Shown here: positions 8,425-20,200 of the stretch, piece by piece
Layout of the letters: every line of letters starts with the position of its first letter
Numbering within the stretch: the stretch's first letter is position 1
Assembly: GCF_000147815.2 (NCBI RefSeq)
Contig: NC_015957.1
Span: forward strand, 7,192,001 to 7,256,000
Source: Streptomyces violaceusniger Tu 4113
GTDB taxonomy: Bacteria; Actinomycetota; Actinomycetes; Streptomycetales; Streptomycetaceae
DNA: 64,000 nt
Direction: 5' to 3'
Program-made: the position numbers and the translations under genes
Notes under the pieces: generated by a model
Told to the model about the DNA's origin: nothing
Database searches by the model: none
The model's input: only the letters and a program-made list of their open reading frames with translations

Positions 8425-9242
8425 CCGACGGCTCCGGCCCAGGCGCCCGACCGGCGCGCGTGGTGCTCGCGCACCCAGTCCAGGACCAGGTCACGGGTGC
8501 GGCCGGGCTGTTCGACCAGGACCGAGTGGCCCTGGTCCGGGAGGACCACGGTGCGGCACTGTGCGACCTTGGCCTCCAGCTCCGGCACCTGGGCGCTGAG
8601 CCCGGAGTCGGCGCCGAAGACGGCGAGCAGCGGGCAGCGCAGCGCGGACAGGTCGTCGTCGATGAGCCGCCCGGCCGGGACGTCCTCGGCCAGCGTGGTG
8701 GTCTGCAGAATGCGCGCGGCCGTGCGGGAGAGCCGGGCGGTGTGCGCCCCGTAGCGCTCCTTGATCCACTCAATGGCCTGGTCGTGGACCAGGTCACGGC
8801 GGGCGTGCGCCAGGCCGTCCGCGATGTGGGTGGCCCAGGTGGCCACCGGCGGCTCGGACTCGATCATGGTGAGGGTGGCGGTGCGGTCCGGATGCCAGGC
8901 GGCGAACCCCGCGGCGACGGTGCCGCCGAAGGAGTTGCCGACCAGGTGCACCGGGCGGTGCTCGCCCAGGGCGTCCAGGAGCAGTGCCAGGTCCTCGACG
9001 AAGTGCTCCAGGCGGTAGCCGGTGGGCGGCCGGTCGGTGCGGCCGTGCCCGCGCAGGTCGTACATCACGGTGTCCATGCCCGCCGCGGACAGCGCCGGGC
9101 CGAGGGTGAAGTAGTAGCTGGCGAGCGAGTCCGTGAGCAGACCGTGCACGAGGACGACCACCGGGGGCTCGCCCTCGCCGGCCGCGCCCGCTCGCAGCTC
9201 CTGCACATGGGTGGTGATGTCGCCGGTGGGTGTCTTCGCCAT
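8421..9242 (-). CDS. Alpha/beta-hydrolase, possible thioesterase of the lipid operon
   Basis: The 273-residue protein has the oxyanion segment VVVLVHGLL, the nucleophile elbow VGNSFGGTVAAGF (Ser near residue 102), a candidate acid in AVFGADSGL and the catalytic His in DQGHSVLVEQPG. The triad is complete. The fold family includes esterases, C-C hydrolases and stand-alone thioesterases. Its position between the carrier protein (4-bp gap) and the glycosyltransferase (4-bp overlap) suggests that it releases or trims the acyl chain made by the two synthases, which have no thioesterase domain of their own. The exact reaction is inferred only from context. Confidence 0.85.
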   Translation of the reverse strand: MAKTPTGDITTHVQELRAGAAGEGEPPVVVLVHGLLTDSLASYYFTLGPALSAAGMDTVMYDLRGHGRTDRPPTGYRLEHFVEDLALLLDALGEHRPVHLVGNSFGGTVAAGFAAWHPDRTATLTMIESEPPVATWATHIADGLAHARRDLVHDQAIEWIKERYGAHTARLSRTAARILQTTTLAEDVPAGRLIDDDLSALRCPLLAVFGADSGLSAQVPELEAKVAQCRTVVLPDQGHSVLVEQPGRTRDLVLDWVREHHARRSGAWAGAVG

Positions 9243-9246
9243 CCGG

Positions 9247-9570
9247 TCAGCTCTCCTCGGTGGCGCGGAGCGAGGCGGTGACGTAGTCGGCGAGCTGACC
9301 CACGGTCAGCGCGATGATCTCGTCGAGTTCCAGGTCCGCGATGAACAGGGCGAGGTTGACGCGCTCGCCGTACTGCTCGCGCAGGAGGCCGGCGAGGGTG
9401 ACCAGGTCGATGCTCTCCAGCTCCAGGTCGTCGTGGAAAAGCGTCTCGCGGCTGATCTCGGCGTCCTCCAGACCGGCGTCGGGCAGCTCGCGCAGCGTCG
9501 CGGCGATCTGTGCGAGGACGGTGTCCTCGTCGATGCTGAGGGCCGTGGGGGTGGCCGCCTCACTGGTCAT
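9247..9570 (-). CDS. Free-standing acyl carrier protein
   Basis: The 107-residue acidic protein contains the carrier motif DDLELESIDLVTLAGLL, where Ser of ESIDL is the 4'-phosphopantetheine site. Helix 2 and the following LDEIIALTVGQLADYV fit the carrier fold. The ATG at 9570 lies inside the end of the upstream synthase (11-base overlap), so the two are translated together; the frame is open for 18 more codons upstream, but those lie in synthase sequence. The PPTase domain at the end of that synthase can activate it. It may load a starter unit or carry the finished chain to the hydrolase. Confidence 0.85.
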   Translation of the reverse strand: MTSEAATPTALSIDEDTVLAQIAATLRELPDAGLEDAEISRETLFHDDLELESIDLVTLAGLLREQYGERVNLALFIADLELDEIIALTVGQLADYVTASLRATEES

Positions 9571-12500
9571 GCTGGCTCTCCTGACTGACTGGCTCGGCGC
9601 CGCCCGTGGTCCAGGCGACGACATAGTTCCGTTCGGGCAGCCCCGCGGGGGCCGCCACCTGATCGCAGCGCACTTCCCAGGCGCGGCCCGCGTGTTCCAC
9701 CCGCAGCAGGTCGGGACGGGCGGCGGTGACCCGGTACTCCTGAGGTCGTCCGCGCAGCCCCGTACCGCGCTCCTTCGCGACGGCTTCCTTCGCCGCCCAG
9801 AAACGGGTGAACCACAGGTCTTCGCTCTCGTCGCCCGCGGCGACGGTACGGGCGAGGAGTGCGCGCTCCTCGGGGCCGCAGGCCGCCGCGACGGTGGCGG
9901 CGGGCCGGGCGGTGACCTCTTCGAGGTCGATGCCGCAGGGTCCGCGGCGGGCCAGGGCGACCGCCGCCTCGGCGCTGTGCGCGAGGGAGACCGTCAGGCG
10001 CGGACCGATGGCACGGCCGTGCACACCGGTCACCACGGGCCGGCCGGCCGCGTCGTTGTGCAGGGCGATCTCGGCCGGGTAGATGTCGCCCGCGCCCTCC
10101 GCCCAGAGCAGCCTGCGGACCGCGTCCTTGGCGGCGATCCGGCCGAGCAGGTGGCGGCGCTTACGGGTCGGGGGCTGGCCGGCGTAGCGGTCGCGTTCGG
10201 CGCCGCCGAGCACATTGCGCATGATCAGGTCGCGGGTGGCGAGATCGGGCCAGCGCTCGTGGGCCAGGCTCCATCCCCCGGTGCGCTCCTCGGAGAGCGT
10301 GTTCCGGCCGGGAAAGCGGTCCATCAGCCGCAGGCCGGGGTCGGTGTCGAAGCGCCGGTCGGTCCAGCCCGTGCATTCGGCCCAGACGCGGCCCGCGTGG
10401 ACGAGCTGCATATCGGCGGTGAGGGTGGTGGGGGTGACCTCTCGGATACGGATATGGCAGTCCAGGGCGGTGCCGGCGGCCGGTTCGGGGCCGTGGAAGT
10501 CGATCCGGGCCATGCCGACCGGGAAGACCGTGGTGCGTTCGGTGAGGGTGGCCATGATCCAGTAGCCGAGGAGCTGGCCGACGTTGTCGAGGAGCGCGCC
10601 GGGTGGTCCGGGCGCGGTGAGGACGCCGCGCACATGCCGTTCACCGATCGCGGTGAGTTCGGTGACGCCCTGGAAGGCGGGGCCGTGGAACATCCACCGC
10701 TCGGTGTAGAGCTGTTCGGCGGCCAGTTCGGGGACCCGTTCGCAGGCCGGGTCCGCCGGCCACACGGCGGGCGGGGTCCCGGGGCCCGAGGCGAACTGGA
10801 CCTCGGCGCCCGCGAAGCCGGTGAGCCCGACCTCGACCCGGTCCGGGGCCGAGCGGCGCACCGCGACGGGCACGTCACGGGCGGGCATGGCCTCGATCCA
10901 CTTCTGGAGCCGCACGTTGTGCACGGCCACCACCCGCTGTTCCCGCCGTCCCCGCTCTCTGGGCATCGCCTCTTCCGCGATACGGACGAGGTGGTCGATG
11001 ACGGTGGTCGCGGGCACGATCGGCCACCGGTCGGCCTCGTCGGGCCAGCCGGGCCGTTGACGGAAGAAGCAGTGGTCGCGGAGGTACGGCATCCGGTCCA
11101 CGTCGATCCGCAGGGTGGCGGGGACGGTCGCGAGGCCGTCGGCGCCGCTGGAGCGGTTCGGGGTGCCGGAACCGCTCGGGGTGCCCAAGCCATTCGGACG
11201 GCCGGACCCGTCCGGGCCGACCGCGTGGCCCAGGGCCCGCGGTGCGGCCGGTGGCGGTGCGACGGCAGCGGATCGCGGGGTCGGCGGCCGGTGACGCGCC
11301 GGGACACGGGGGCCGCGGCGCTGCCCCAGCGCGTCGAGGAGTTCCGCGGCGACGGCGGTGGTGTCGGTGAGCAGCGCGGAGAACTCGGCGGCCACCGGGT
11401 GGTGTCCGCCGGCGCGGCCGGGCCGGTCGAGCGCGTCGGCGTGGGTCTCGGTCCGGGCGGCCGGGACAGCCGGGCGCAGGGGCCGCGCGGTGGGGTCCGG
11501 TGTCGCGACGAGGAGACCGTGCCCGGCCGCGGGAAGGGAGACCAGGGCGCCGCCGAGGTCGAGCTTCATCCCGGCGCGGCGTACCGGGCGGACGCTCGAA
11601 CTCGCCCGGCCGGCAGGCGGGTTGAGCGGGGTGACGTCCGGGTCGGCGCCCTCCGTCCACAGCGCGGTCGTCACCCGGCGGAGCTGGGCGAGGCTGTCGC
11701 GGGAGGTGGAGTGCGCGGGCACCACCAGGCGATCACGGCCCGCGAGGGTGTCGTCGATGAGGGAGCCGAGCTGGCCCGCGCCCAGGGTCAGGAAGGCCCG
11801 GAACCCCGCCTCGTACATCCGCAGGACGAGTTCGCGGAAGCGGACCGGTTCGAGCAGATGGCGTACGAACAGCTCGCGGACCGCCTCCGGTTGGGCCGGG
11901 AAGGGGGCGGCAACGGTCGCGGACCACAGGGCGGTGTGCGGCGGGTGCAGGGTGTACCGCTCGGCCGCCGTGCGGATCGGGTCCAGGTAGGGGGCGAGCA
12001 TCGGGGTGTGGAAGCCGGAGCGGAAGGGCAGCACCTGCGCGATGACGCCCTGCGTGCGGAAGTCGGCCACCAGGTCGGCGACGGCCTCCTCTGGTCCGCA
12101 GATCATCGACTGGTTGGGGGCGTTGTCGTGGCTGAGGACCACGTCCTCGCGGCCGTCGAGCCGGTCGAGTACCCGGTCGGCGGCGGTGCCGAGGACGGCG
12201 AAGGCCAGGCCGGGCACCCGCAGCGCGTCCGGGTCGAAGCCGGCCAGGAAGGCGTCCACCTCCTCGGAGGTGTGCACCCCGGCCGCCGCCATCGCGGTCC
12301 ACTCCCCCACGCTGTGCCCGGCCACGGCGTCGGGCGCCACGTCCAGGCGGCGCAGCGCGGTGTCGAGCAGCCGGCCCAGTTGGAAGACGGCGGCGCCGTG
12401 CCGGCCCACGTCGCCGACCTCGGCCTCCTCGTCGTAGGACCAGTCCAGGCCGAGCCGGGCGGCGAGTTCGTCGACCTTGGGGGTGAACTCGGCTTCCAGG

Positions 12501-14278
12501 CCCGGGAAGACGAAGGCGGTGCGCCCACCGGCCGGGCCGAGCACCGGGCGCGGGGTGAACCACACATCGCCACGCCCGCGCCAGGGCTCGCCCTTGCCGA
12601 CCGCCCGGCGTGCCATTTTCAGGCGGCGTGCCGTGGGGTCGACGATGCCGAGCCGCACCGGGCCCGCGGCGGGCGAGCCCGTCTCGGGCAGGCTCGCGGC
12701 GAGCACCGCGCCGTCCTCGGCGTCGAGCCGGGCGGCCAGTTCCTCGGGGGTCCGGGCGGCCAGCCGCAGCACGCGCTCCGGCTCACCGACGGTCACCCGG
12801 GGGCGGCGGCCACGGACCGCGGCGGGCTGTTCGAGTATCACGTGCGCGTTGATGCCTCCGAAGCCGAAGGCGTTGACCGCGGCCCGACGCGGGGCGCCGC
12901 CCGCGACCTCGTCCCAGGGGCGGGCGGTGGCGAGCGTGGTGAACCGGGTGGCTTCGAGGGCGGGGTTGGGGTCGTCGCAGTGCAGGGTGGGCGGCAGCGT
13001 CTCGTGGTGCAGGGCGAGCGCCGCCTTGATCAGACCGGCCACGCCGGCGGCCGGCATGGTGTGCCCGATCTGCGACTTCACCGAGCCGATGACGGCGCGC
13101 CCGGCGGTCGCGGGGCCGAACACCTCGGCCACCGTCCGAAGTTCGGCCCCGTCCCCGGCGGCCGTCGCGGTGCCGTGCGCCTCGAGGAGCTGGAGCGCGT
13201 CGGCGGCGCGCGGGTCGAGCCCGGCGGCCTCCCACGCCTGGCGGACGGCACGGGCCTGACCGCCCGGGTCGGGGTTGAACAGGCTCCCCGAGCGGCCGTC
13301 GCTGGCCACTCCGGTGCCGCGGATCACCGCGTAGATCCGGTCCCCGTCGCGCCGCGCGTCCGCCAGCCGCTTGAGGACGACCACGCCGGTGCCCTCGCCG
13401 ATCAGGACGCCGTCGGCGTCCCGGTGCAGCGGGCGGATGCGCTCGCTCGGGGACAGCGCGCCGAGCTGGCTGAAGACGCTCCACAGGGTGAGGTCGTGGC
13501 AGTGGTGCACCCCGCCCGCGAGCATCACGTCGCACCGCCGGGAGGTGAGTTCGCGTACCGCGTGGTCCACGGCGACCAGCGAGGAGGCGCAGGCGGCGTC
13601 CACGGTGTAGGCGGGTCCGCGCAGATCGAGCCGGTTGGCGACGCGGGAGGCGACCAGATTGGGCACCAGGCCGATCGCGGACTCCGGCTCCTCGGGTCCG
13701 AGCCGTTCGCAGAACCCGGCGCGCACCGATTCCAGTTGGGCTTCGTCGAGTTGCGGGGCCAGCTCGCGCAGGGTGTGCACGAGCTGGTTGGCGGTGCGGA
13801 CCCGCTGGTCCAGGCGGACCAGGCCCGGCGTGAGGTAACCGCCGCGGCCGAGTACGATCCCGGCGCGTTCGCGGCGTGCGGGCAGGACGGACTCGCCGCC
13901 CGCGTCCTGAAGGGAGCGGTACGCCACGTCGAGCGCGATGAGCTGGTCCGGGTCGGTGGCGGGCACCGACTTCGGCATGATCCCGAAGCGCGTCGGGTCG
14001 AACTCGGCGCCGCTGTCGACGAATCCGCCGCGACGGCAGTAGAAGCGGTCACTGCGCCGCCCGGCGGCCGGGTCCCTCGCCGCGGTCGGGTCGTAGAAGA
14101 GCGGGTCCCAGCGGTCGGCGGGCACCTCGGTGATCGCGTCCACACCGGCGGCGATGTTGTGCCAGTAGGCGGCCAGATCGGGGGCACCGGGGAGGAAGAC
14201 CTCCATGCCGACGACGGCGACCGGCTCACCCTGCGCCTCGGGCCCGCCGAGGGGTACGGGGGTGGGCATCGCGTTCAC
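9560..14278 (-). CDS. PUFA-type iterative synthase subunit: KS-AT-DH-PPTase
   Basis: The 1572-residue protein contains four domains. KS is at about 18-470 (VDAACASSLVAVD near 229, LLEAHGTATAAGD, GSVKSQIGHTMPAAG: Cys-His-His intact). AT is at about 590-890 (FVFPGLEAEF, AGHSVGEWTAMAA near 655). A hot-dog DH lies at about 1060-1310 (LRDHCFFRQRPG, FHGPAFQGVTEL). A fused phosphopantetheinyl transferase occupies about 1340-1570 (GIDLEEV, FWAAKEAVAKERGTGL). It combines PfaC-like and PfaE-like functions of PUFA synthases, but there is only one DH and no chain-length-factor domain. A linker at about 900-1050 is rich in Pro, Arg and Ala. The GTG start overlaps the stop of the upstream synthase; an ATG follows 9 bases later. 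Confidence 0.9.
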   Translation of the reverse strand: MNAMPTPVPLGGPEAQGEPVAVVGMEVFLPGAPDLAAYWHNIAAGVDAITEVPADRWDPLFYDPTAARDPAAGRRSDRFYCRRGGFVDSGAEFDPTRFGIMPKSVPATDPDQLIALDVAYRSLQDAGGESVLPARRERAGIVLGRGGYLTPGLVRLDQRVRTANQLVHTLRELAPQLDEAQLESVRAGFCERLGPEEPESAIGLVPNLVASRVANRLDLRGPAYTVDAACASSLVAVDHAVRELTSRRCDVMLAGGVHHCHDLTLWSVFSQLGALSPSERIRPLHRDADGVLIGEGTGVVVLKRLADARRDGDRIYAVIRGTGVASDGRSGSLFNPDPGGQARAVRQAWEAAGLDPRAADALQLLEAHGTATAAGDGAELRTVAEVFGPATAGRAVIGSVKSQIGHTMPAAGVAGLIKAALALHHETLPPTLHCDDPNPALEATRFTTLATARPWDEVAGGAPRRAAVNAFGFGGINAHVILEQPAAVRGRRPRVTVGEPERVLRLAARTPEELAARLDAEDGAVLAASLPETGSPAAGPVRLGIVDPTARRLKMARRAVGKGEPWRGRGDVWFTPRPVLGPAGGRTAFVFPGLEAEFTPKVDELAARLGLDWSYDEEAEVGDVGRHGAAVFQLGRLLDTALRRLDVAPDAVAGHSVGEWTAMAAAGVHTSEEVDAFLAGFDPDALRVPGLAFAVLGTAADRVLDRLDGREDVVLSHDNAPNQSMICGPEEAVADLVADFRTQGVIAQVLPFRSGFHTPMLAPYLDPIRTAAERYTLHPPHTALWSATVAAPFPAQPEAVRELFVRHLLEPVRFRELVLRMYEAGFRAFLTLGAGQLGSLIDDTLAGRDRLVVPAHSTSRDSLAQLRRVTTALWTEGADPDVTPLNPPAGRASSSVRPVRRAGMKLDLGGALVSLPAAGHGLLVATPDPTARPLRPAVPAARTETHADALDRPGRAGGHHPVAAEFSALLTDTTAVAAELLDALGQRRGPRVPARHRPPTPRSAAVAPPPAAPRALGHAVGPDGSGRPNGLGTPSGSGTPNRSSGADGLATVPATLRIDVDRMPYLRDHCFFRQRPGWPDEADRWPIVPATTVIDHLVRIAEEAMPRERGRREQRVVAVHNVRLQKWIEAMPARDVPVAVRRSAPDRVEVGLTGFAGAEVQFASGPGTPPAVWPADPACERVPELAAEQLYTERWMFHGPAFQGVTELTAIGERHVRGVLTAPGPPGALLDNVGQLLGYWIMATLTERTTVFPVGMARIDFHGPEPAAGTALDCHIRIREVTPTTLTADMQLVHAGRVWAECTGWTDRRFDTDPGLRLMDRFPGRNTLSEERTGGWSLAHERWPDLATRDLIMRNVLGGAERDRYAGQPPTRKRRHLLGRIAAKDAVRRLLWAEGAGDIYPAEIALHNDAAGRPVVTGVHGRAIGPRLTVSLAHSAEAAVALARRGPCGIDLEEVTARPAATVAAACGPEERALLARTVAAGDESEDLWFTRFWAAKEAVAKERGTGLRGRPQEYRVTAARPDLLRVEHAGRAWEVRCDQVAAPAGLPERNYVVAWTTGGAEPVSQESQHDQ

Positions 14279-17200
14279 CAGCCGGAGGCGGTGTAGACGA
14301 CGGTGTGCTCGTCCGGGGCGCCGTAGGCGAGTTCGCGCAACAGGCTGAGCGGGCCTTCCTCCAGGTCGATCAGTTTGATGCCGCGGGCCGCGTAGGAGCG
14401 CATCAGCTCCGGGCCGACCATGCCGCCGCCGGTCTCGGACGCGGCCCAGGGGCCCCAGTGCACGGTCAGACCGCGCCGCTCGGCACCGGACCAGCGGCGG
14501 CCCAGTTCCTCCAGGGCGTCGTTGGCGCCGGCGTAGTCGCTCTGGCCGCGGTTGCCGAGGGCGGCGGCGATGGAGCCGAAGAGGACGGCGAAGCGTGGGC
14601 TCACCGGCAGCCGGTCCACCGCGTCCAGGACGGTGGCGGCGCCGTCGGCCTTGGTGGTGAAGACCCGGGCGAAGGACTCCGGGGTCTTCTCCGAGATCAG
14701 CTTGTCCTCGATGAGCCCGGCGGCGTAGACCAGCCCGTCGAGCCGTCCGTACTGGGCGTACACCTCCTTGACCGCGGCTCCGGCGGCCTCCGTGTCCGTC
14801 ACGTCCACCCGCTGGTACTCGACCTCACCGCCCAGCTCTCGCAGGGCGGCCAGGGTGGTGCGTACCTCGCGCTCGGCGAGGATCGCCGAGACCCGGCGTT
14901 CGGTGTCGGCGGGGGTGGTGGTGAGTTTCGCGGCGAGCAGGGCGCCGCGCAGCGAGGCACGGTCGGTGGCGCCGGCCGTATCCGGGTCCTCGGCGGCCGC
15001 GGGTTCCGGGGTGCGGCCGAAGAGGACCAGGCGGCAGCGGGCCGCGGCGGCGAGGGTGCGGGCGAAGCGGGCGGTGATGCCCCGGGCGCCGCCGACCAGG
15101 AGGACCACCGACTCACGGTCGAGCCCGACGGCCTCGGCCTCGGCGGCGCCGTCGCCCGCCGGTCCGGCGCCGCTGGTGGCGATCGAGCCGAGCGGGGTGA
15201 GCGCCAGGCGCAGGGCGCGGCGACCGCCGCCCTGGTCCAGCAGCACCACCGGCTCGTGCTCGGGGGCGGCGAGTTCGGCGAAGAGGGCGCGGGCGGCCTC
15301 GGCGGCGCTCGCCCCGTCGGGGACCTCGGCCAGCGTGGCGCGGGTCTCGGGGTACTCGCGGGCCACCGTGCGGAAGAAGCCGCGCAGCCCGCTGGGCGCC
15401 CCGGCGCCCCGCCGGTCGGCGGCGAGCAGGCGACGCGGCCCGGCGGCGAGGACCCGCTGGTAGAGGGCGAAGGCTTCGGGCAGCACGGGCCCTTCGGCGT
15501 CCAGCGGCGTCAGGTGCACCACCGTCTCCTCGCCCGCGGCGGGCAGTTCGCCGTCGGGGACCAGCTCGGTCTCGACGCCGGCCTCGGCCAGCAGCGCGGA
15601 CAGTTCGGCGGCGGTCTCGCCGCCGCCGAGGAGCTGTACCCGGCGGCCGGGCTCCGGGCGGGCGGTGACCGGTTCGAGGACGTGTTCGGTGAACAGCAGC
15701 CGCTGCGGGGCGGTGATCTCCGGGCGCGGTCCGTCGACGGCGAGAGTGGAGGTGGAGGTCTCGGCGGGCGCCGGAACGGAGCCGAGGGCTGCCTCCAGGA
15801 GTGCGCTGAGCGCGGCGACGGTACGGGCGCCGCTGAGCGCTTCGAGGTCCGCCCCGGCGGTGTCCAGGGCGAGGCGGCCACCGAGTTCGCCGACGATCTC
15901 GGTGCGCTTGATGGAGTCGATGCTGAGATCGGCCTCCAGATCGAGATCCGGCTCCAGCATGTCCACCGGGTAGCCGGTGAGCCCCGCGACCACCTCGAGA
16001 ACGGTGTCCAGGACCGGCACATCACGGGCCGGGGCGCCGGCCGCGGCGGAGGCGGGCGCGGCGGACGGGACGGCGGCGGGGGTGCCGAGCCGGGCGGCGA
16101 GGAGCGAGGCCATGCCCTCGGCGGTGCGGACGCCGCTCAGCTCCTCAAGCTGCTCGCCTCCCTGGGCGGCGACGCCCAGCCGGGCGGCCAGTTCACCGGC
16201 GATCTCGGCCCGCTTGATGGAGTCGATGCTGAGATCGGCCTCCAGATCGAGATCCGGCTCCAGCATGTCCACCGGGTAGCCGGTGAGCCCCGCGACCACG
16301 TCGAGAACGGTGTCCAGGACCGAGGCACCCGGCGCGGCGGCGGGCGCCGCGACGGGCCCCGGAGCGACGGCCGACGACGTGGCGACGGCCGACGATGCCG
16401 TGACGGCCGGGACGATGTGTGCCGCGGGTACAGCCTGCGCGGTCGACCGCGTCGTCCCGGGCGGGAGTTCGGGTGCTCCCAGGTAGGAGAGCAGGACGTC
16501 GCGCTGGGCGGAGACCATCTCCCGGCTGCTGCGGAGGAACTCCGCGATCAGCGCTTCGGGACCGGCGGCCGGCGCGGGGAGGTGACGCGGGTCGGACACG
16601 GTGAACTCCGTCACGGGTCGGGCGGGGAGCAGGGCGTGCGGCGGGAAGGCGCCGTCGGCGCGGCGCAGCAGGTGGCCGTCGACGGTGAAACCGGCCCGCC
16701 GGACGGCTTTGGCGGTAGCGGGGTCGACGGTGTCGCGGCCGGTGAACAGCGGCCGGGTGCGCAGCTCCGTGCCGCTGACGGCGAGTCGGGCGAGCGCGGT
16801 CAGGAAGGCGGGCAGTCCGCCGTCGCGGCCGCCCTCCAGCGGCACGGTGCGGTGCGGGCGGTCCCCGAGCACGTCCGCCACCAGGCGGCTGAGCACCCGG
16901 CCGGGCCCGGCCTCGACGAAGACCCTGGCCCCTGCCTCGTACATCGCCTCGATCTGTTCGGCGAAGCGGACCGGGGAGCCGAGCTGGGCGGTCAGTTCGG
17001 CGCGGATGCCCTCGGCGTCGTCGGGGTAGCGCGCCGCGGTGCGGTTGGCCCAGACCGGGAAGGCCGGGGCCGGCAGGTCCAGCCCCGCGAGGTGGGTGCC
17101 GAAGTCCTCACCCGCGCCGTCGAGCAGCGGGCTGTGGAAGGCGCAGGCCACACTCAGCGGCTTGGCGCTGTATCCGGCGTCCTTCAGTTGGGCGATGGCG

Positions 17201-20200
17201 GCGGCGACCGCCTCGCTCGGGCCCGAGATGACCGTCTGGGTGGGCGAGTTGTGGTTGGCGGCCACCACGTCGCCGGCCAGGTCCGCGAGGCGCAGCACCT
17301 CCTCGACCTGGTCGGCGGAGGCACCGACCGCGGCCATGGTCCCCGCGTCGCCCTCCGGGACCCGGCCGAGGATGGCCTCGGCGCGGGCGACGCTGGCGGC
17401 GAGCAGTTCGTCGGGGGTGAACACTCCGGCGGCGGCGAGCGCGGCGAGTTCGCCGTAGCTGTGGCCGCCGGCCATCGCGGGGCGCACCCCGAGAGAGCTG
17501 AGCAGTTCGGTGGCGGCGAGCGCGGTGATGCCGAGGGCGGGCTGGGCCACCGCCGTGTCGGTGATCCGGGCCTGGGTGCGGGCCGCGGCCTCGGCGTCGA
17601 GCGCGGCCGGCGGGAAGAGCGCGTCGGCCCAGCGGGCGCCGAGGTGCAGGTGGCGGTGGAGTCCGGGGAAGGCCGCGAAGAGCGGCGCGAGCATCCCGGG
17701 TCGCTGGCTGCCCTGGCCCGGGAAGAGCAGCGCGAGCCGGCCCTCCGCGACCTCCCGCGGCACGGCGCGGGCGAGGTGGATGCCGTCGGCGGGGGCGTGT
17801 TCGCCCTCGGCGGCCCGGCGCAGCAACTCTGGCAGTTCGGCCGACGAGCGGGCGACCACCGCGATCTGTACGGGTTCGCCGCGCACGGCGGCCTGGTCGC
17901 TGCGGTGGGCGGCGTGGCGCGCGAGGTCGCGCAGGCGGCTGTGGCCGCCGTCCTGGTCGATCAGGGCGAGCAGGGCGCGGACCGCCTTGACGGCGGCCTG
18001 CTCCTCGCGGCCGCGGAAGGTGAACAGCTCGGCCGGCCAGGCGTCCAGGGCGTGTGCGGCGGGCGCCTGGTCGTGGGCGCGCAGGACGACGTGGAAGTTG
18101 GTGCCGCCGAAGCCGAAGGCGCTGACGCCCGCGATCCGGTCGGCCGGTTCGACGGCCCAGGGGGCGGTGGAGGTGTGGAAGGCGAAGGGGCTGGTGTCCG
18201 CCTCCCAAGCCGGATTGGGGTTGCCGAGGTGCAGGGTGGGCGGCTTGACGCCGTGGTAGAGCGCGAGGGTGGTCTTGATCAGTCCGGCCAGTCCGGCGGC
18301 GCACTTGGTGTGCCCGATCTGCGACTTGACCGAGCCGATGGCGCAGGAGCCGGGTTCGGCCCCGTACTCCCGGAACACCTCGGTCAGGGTGGCGAGTTCG
18401 GTGCGGTCGCCGACGACGGTGCCGGTGCCGTGCGCCTCGATCAGGCCGACCTCGGCCGGGGAGATCCGGGCGTTGGCGTAGGCGCGGGTCAGGGCGGCGC
18501 GCTGGCCTTCGGGGCGGGGCGCGGTCAGGCCGAGGCCACGGCCGTCGCTGGCGCTGCCGACACCGTCGATCACCGCGTAGATCCGGTCGCCGTCGCGTTC
18601 GGCGTCGGCGAGGCGCTTGAGGGCCACACAGGCGACGCCCTCGCCGAGGGCGATGCCGTCCGCGCTCGCGTCGAAGGTGGCCGAGCGGCCGGAGGGCGAC
18701 AGCGCGTGCACGGAGGAGAAGAGCAGGTAGTCGTTGATGCCGTTGTGCAGGTCGGCGCCGCCGCACAGAACCAGGTCGCTGGTGCCGGTGACGAGTTCCT
18801 TGCAGGCGGCGTCGACGGCGGTGAGCGAGGAGGCGCAGGCCGCGTCGACGGTGTAGTTGGCACCGCCGAGGTCGAGCCGGTTGGCGATGCGCCCCGCGAT
18901 GACGTTGGCGAGCATGCCGGGGAACGAATCCTCGGTCAGCTTCGGCAGTTGCTCCTCCAGACCGGGCGGCAGCGTGCCGACGTAGGCGGGCAGCACGGTG
19001 CGCAGGGTGGAGGCGTTGGCCAGGTCGCTGCCCGCCTCGGCGCCGAAGATCACCGAGGTGCGGCGGTGGTCGGCCTCCGGCCCCTCGTAGCCGGCGTCGG
19101 CGAGTGCGCGCCGGGCGGCCTCCAGGGCGAGCAGTTGCACGGGTTCGATGCTGGGCAGCGAGGCGGGCGGGATGCCGTAGCTCAGCGGGTCGAAGGGGAT
19201 CCGGGGCAGGAAGCCGCCCCAGCGGGAGGGGGTGCGTTCGCCGTCACCGTCCGGCGCGTAGTACAGCTCGGGGTCCCAGCGTTCGGCGGGCACCTCGGTG
19301 ATGCTGTCGGTGCCGGACACCACATTGGCCCAGAACTCGCCCAGGTCGCGGGCGCCGGGAAACATCGCGGCCATGCCGACCACGGCGACACGCAGCGGCG
19401 CGGGTGCCTCCTCGGCGGCCGGGGCGGGGACGGTGGCGGCGCGCTCGGCGAGCCAGGCGGTGGCGCCCTCGGTCACCTCCCGGTGCAGATCCGCGATGGT
19501 GGTGACCTCGGCGCGCAGCACGCTGACCTCACCGGCCATGAACATGCCCTCGGCGCCCTGGCGCTCCTCGTCCACCGCGCGCAGTTCGTCCCCGATCCGC
19601 TCGACGCCCTTGGAGGCGATGCGCAGCCGGCCGACGTTGAACCGCTCCAGGCGCTCCCAGACCTCGCGGTCCGGCACGCCCTGGGCGGTGAGTTCGTCCC
19701 GCAGCGCGGCGAAGTCGCGGGTGACCTCGCTGGCCGCGCACCGGGTGGCGTGGCCCGGCGCGGTCTCCAGCAGGTCGGTGCGGTCGGCGGCGAGGACCCG
19801 CCGCTGGAAGAGCGGCCGGATGGCGCCCGCGCCGACCGCCTCGGCGGTGACCAGGTAGGCGGTGCCCATCAGCACACCGAAGGCGGCGCCCGCCTCGGTC
19901 AGCGGGGCGGCGACGGTCGCGGCCATGGCCGCCGACCGGGCGTCGTGGATGCCGCCGGCGAAGAGCACGGTCAGCTCCGTGGCCGCCGCGGGGCCCTGCT
20001 CGGCGAGGAACGCGCGCAGCACCTCGGTCTGCGCCTCCCACAGCGGGAAGCTGTTACGGGGCCCGATGTGACCGCCGCACTCGGCGCCCTCGAAGATGAA
20101 CTTGCGGGCACCCGCCGCGAGGAACTGCCGCAGCAGCCCCGGCGAGGGCACATGCAGGAAGGCCGATATGCCCTCCGCCTCCAGTGCGGCGGCCTGTGCG

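Noticed and set aside
9314..14296. Plus-strand open frame of 1660 codons opposite the KS-AT-DH-PPTase gene
   Set aside because: Same reason: a shadow frame with no recognisable motif against a clear four-domain protein on the other strand.
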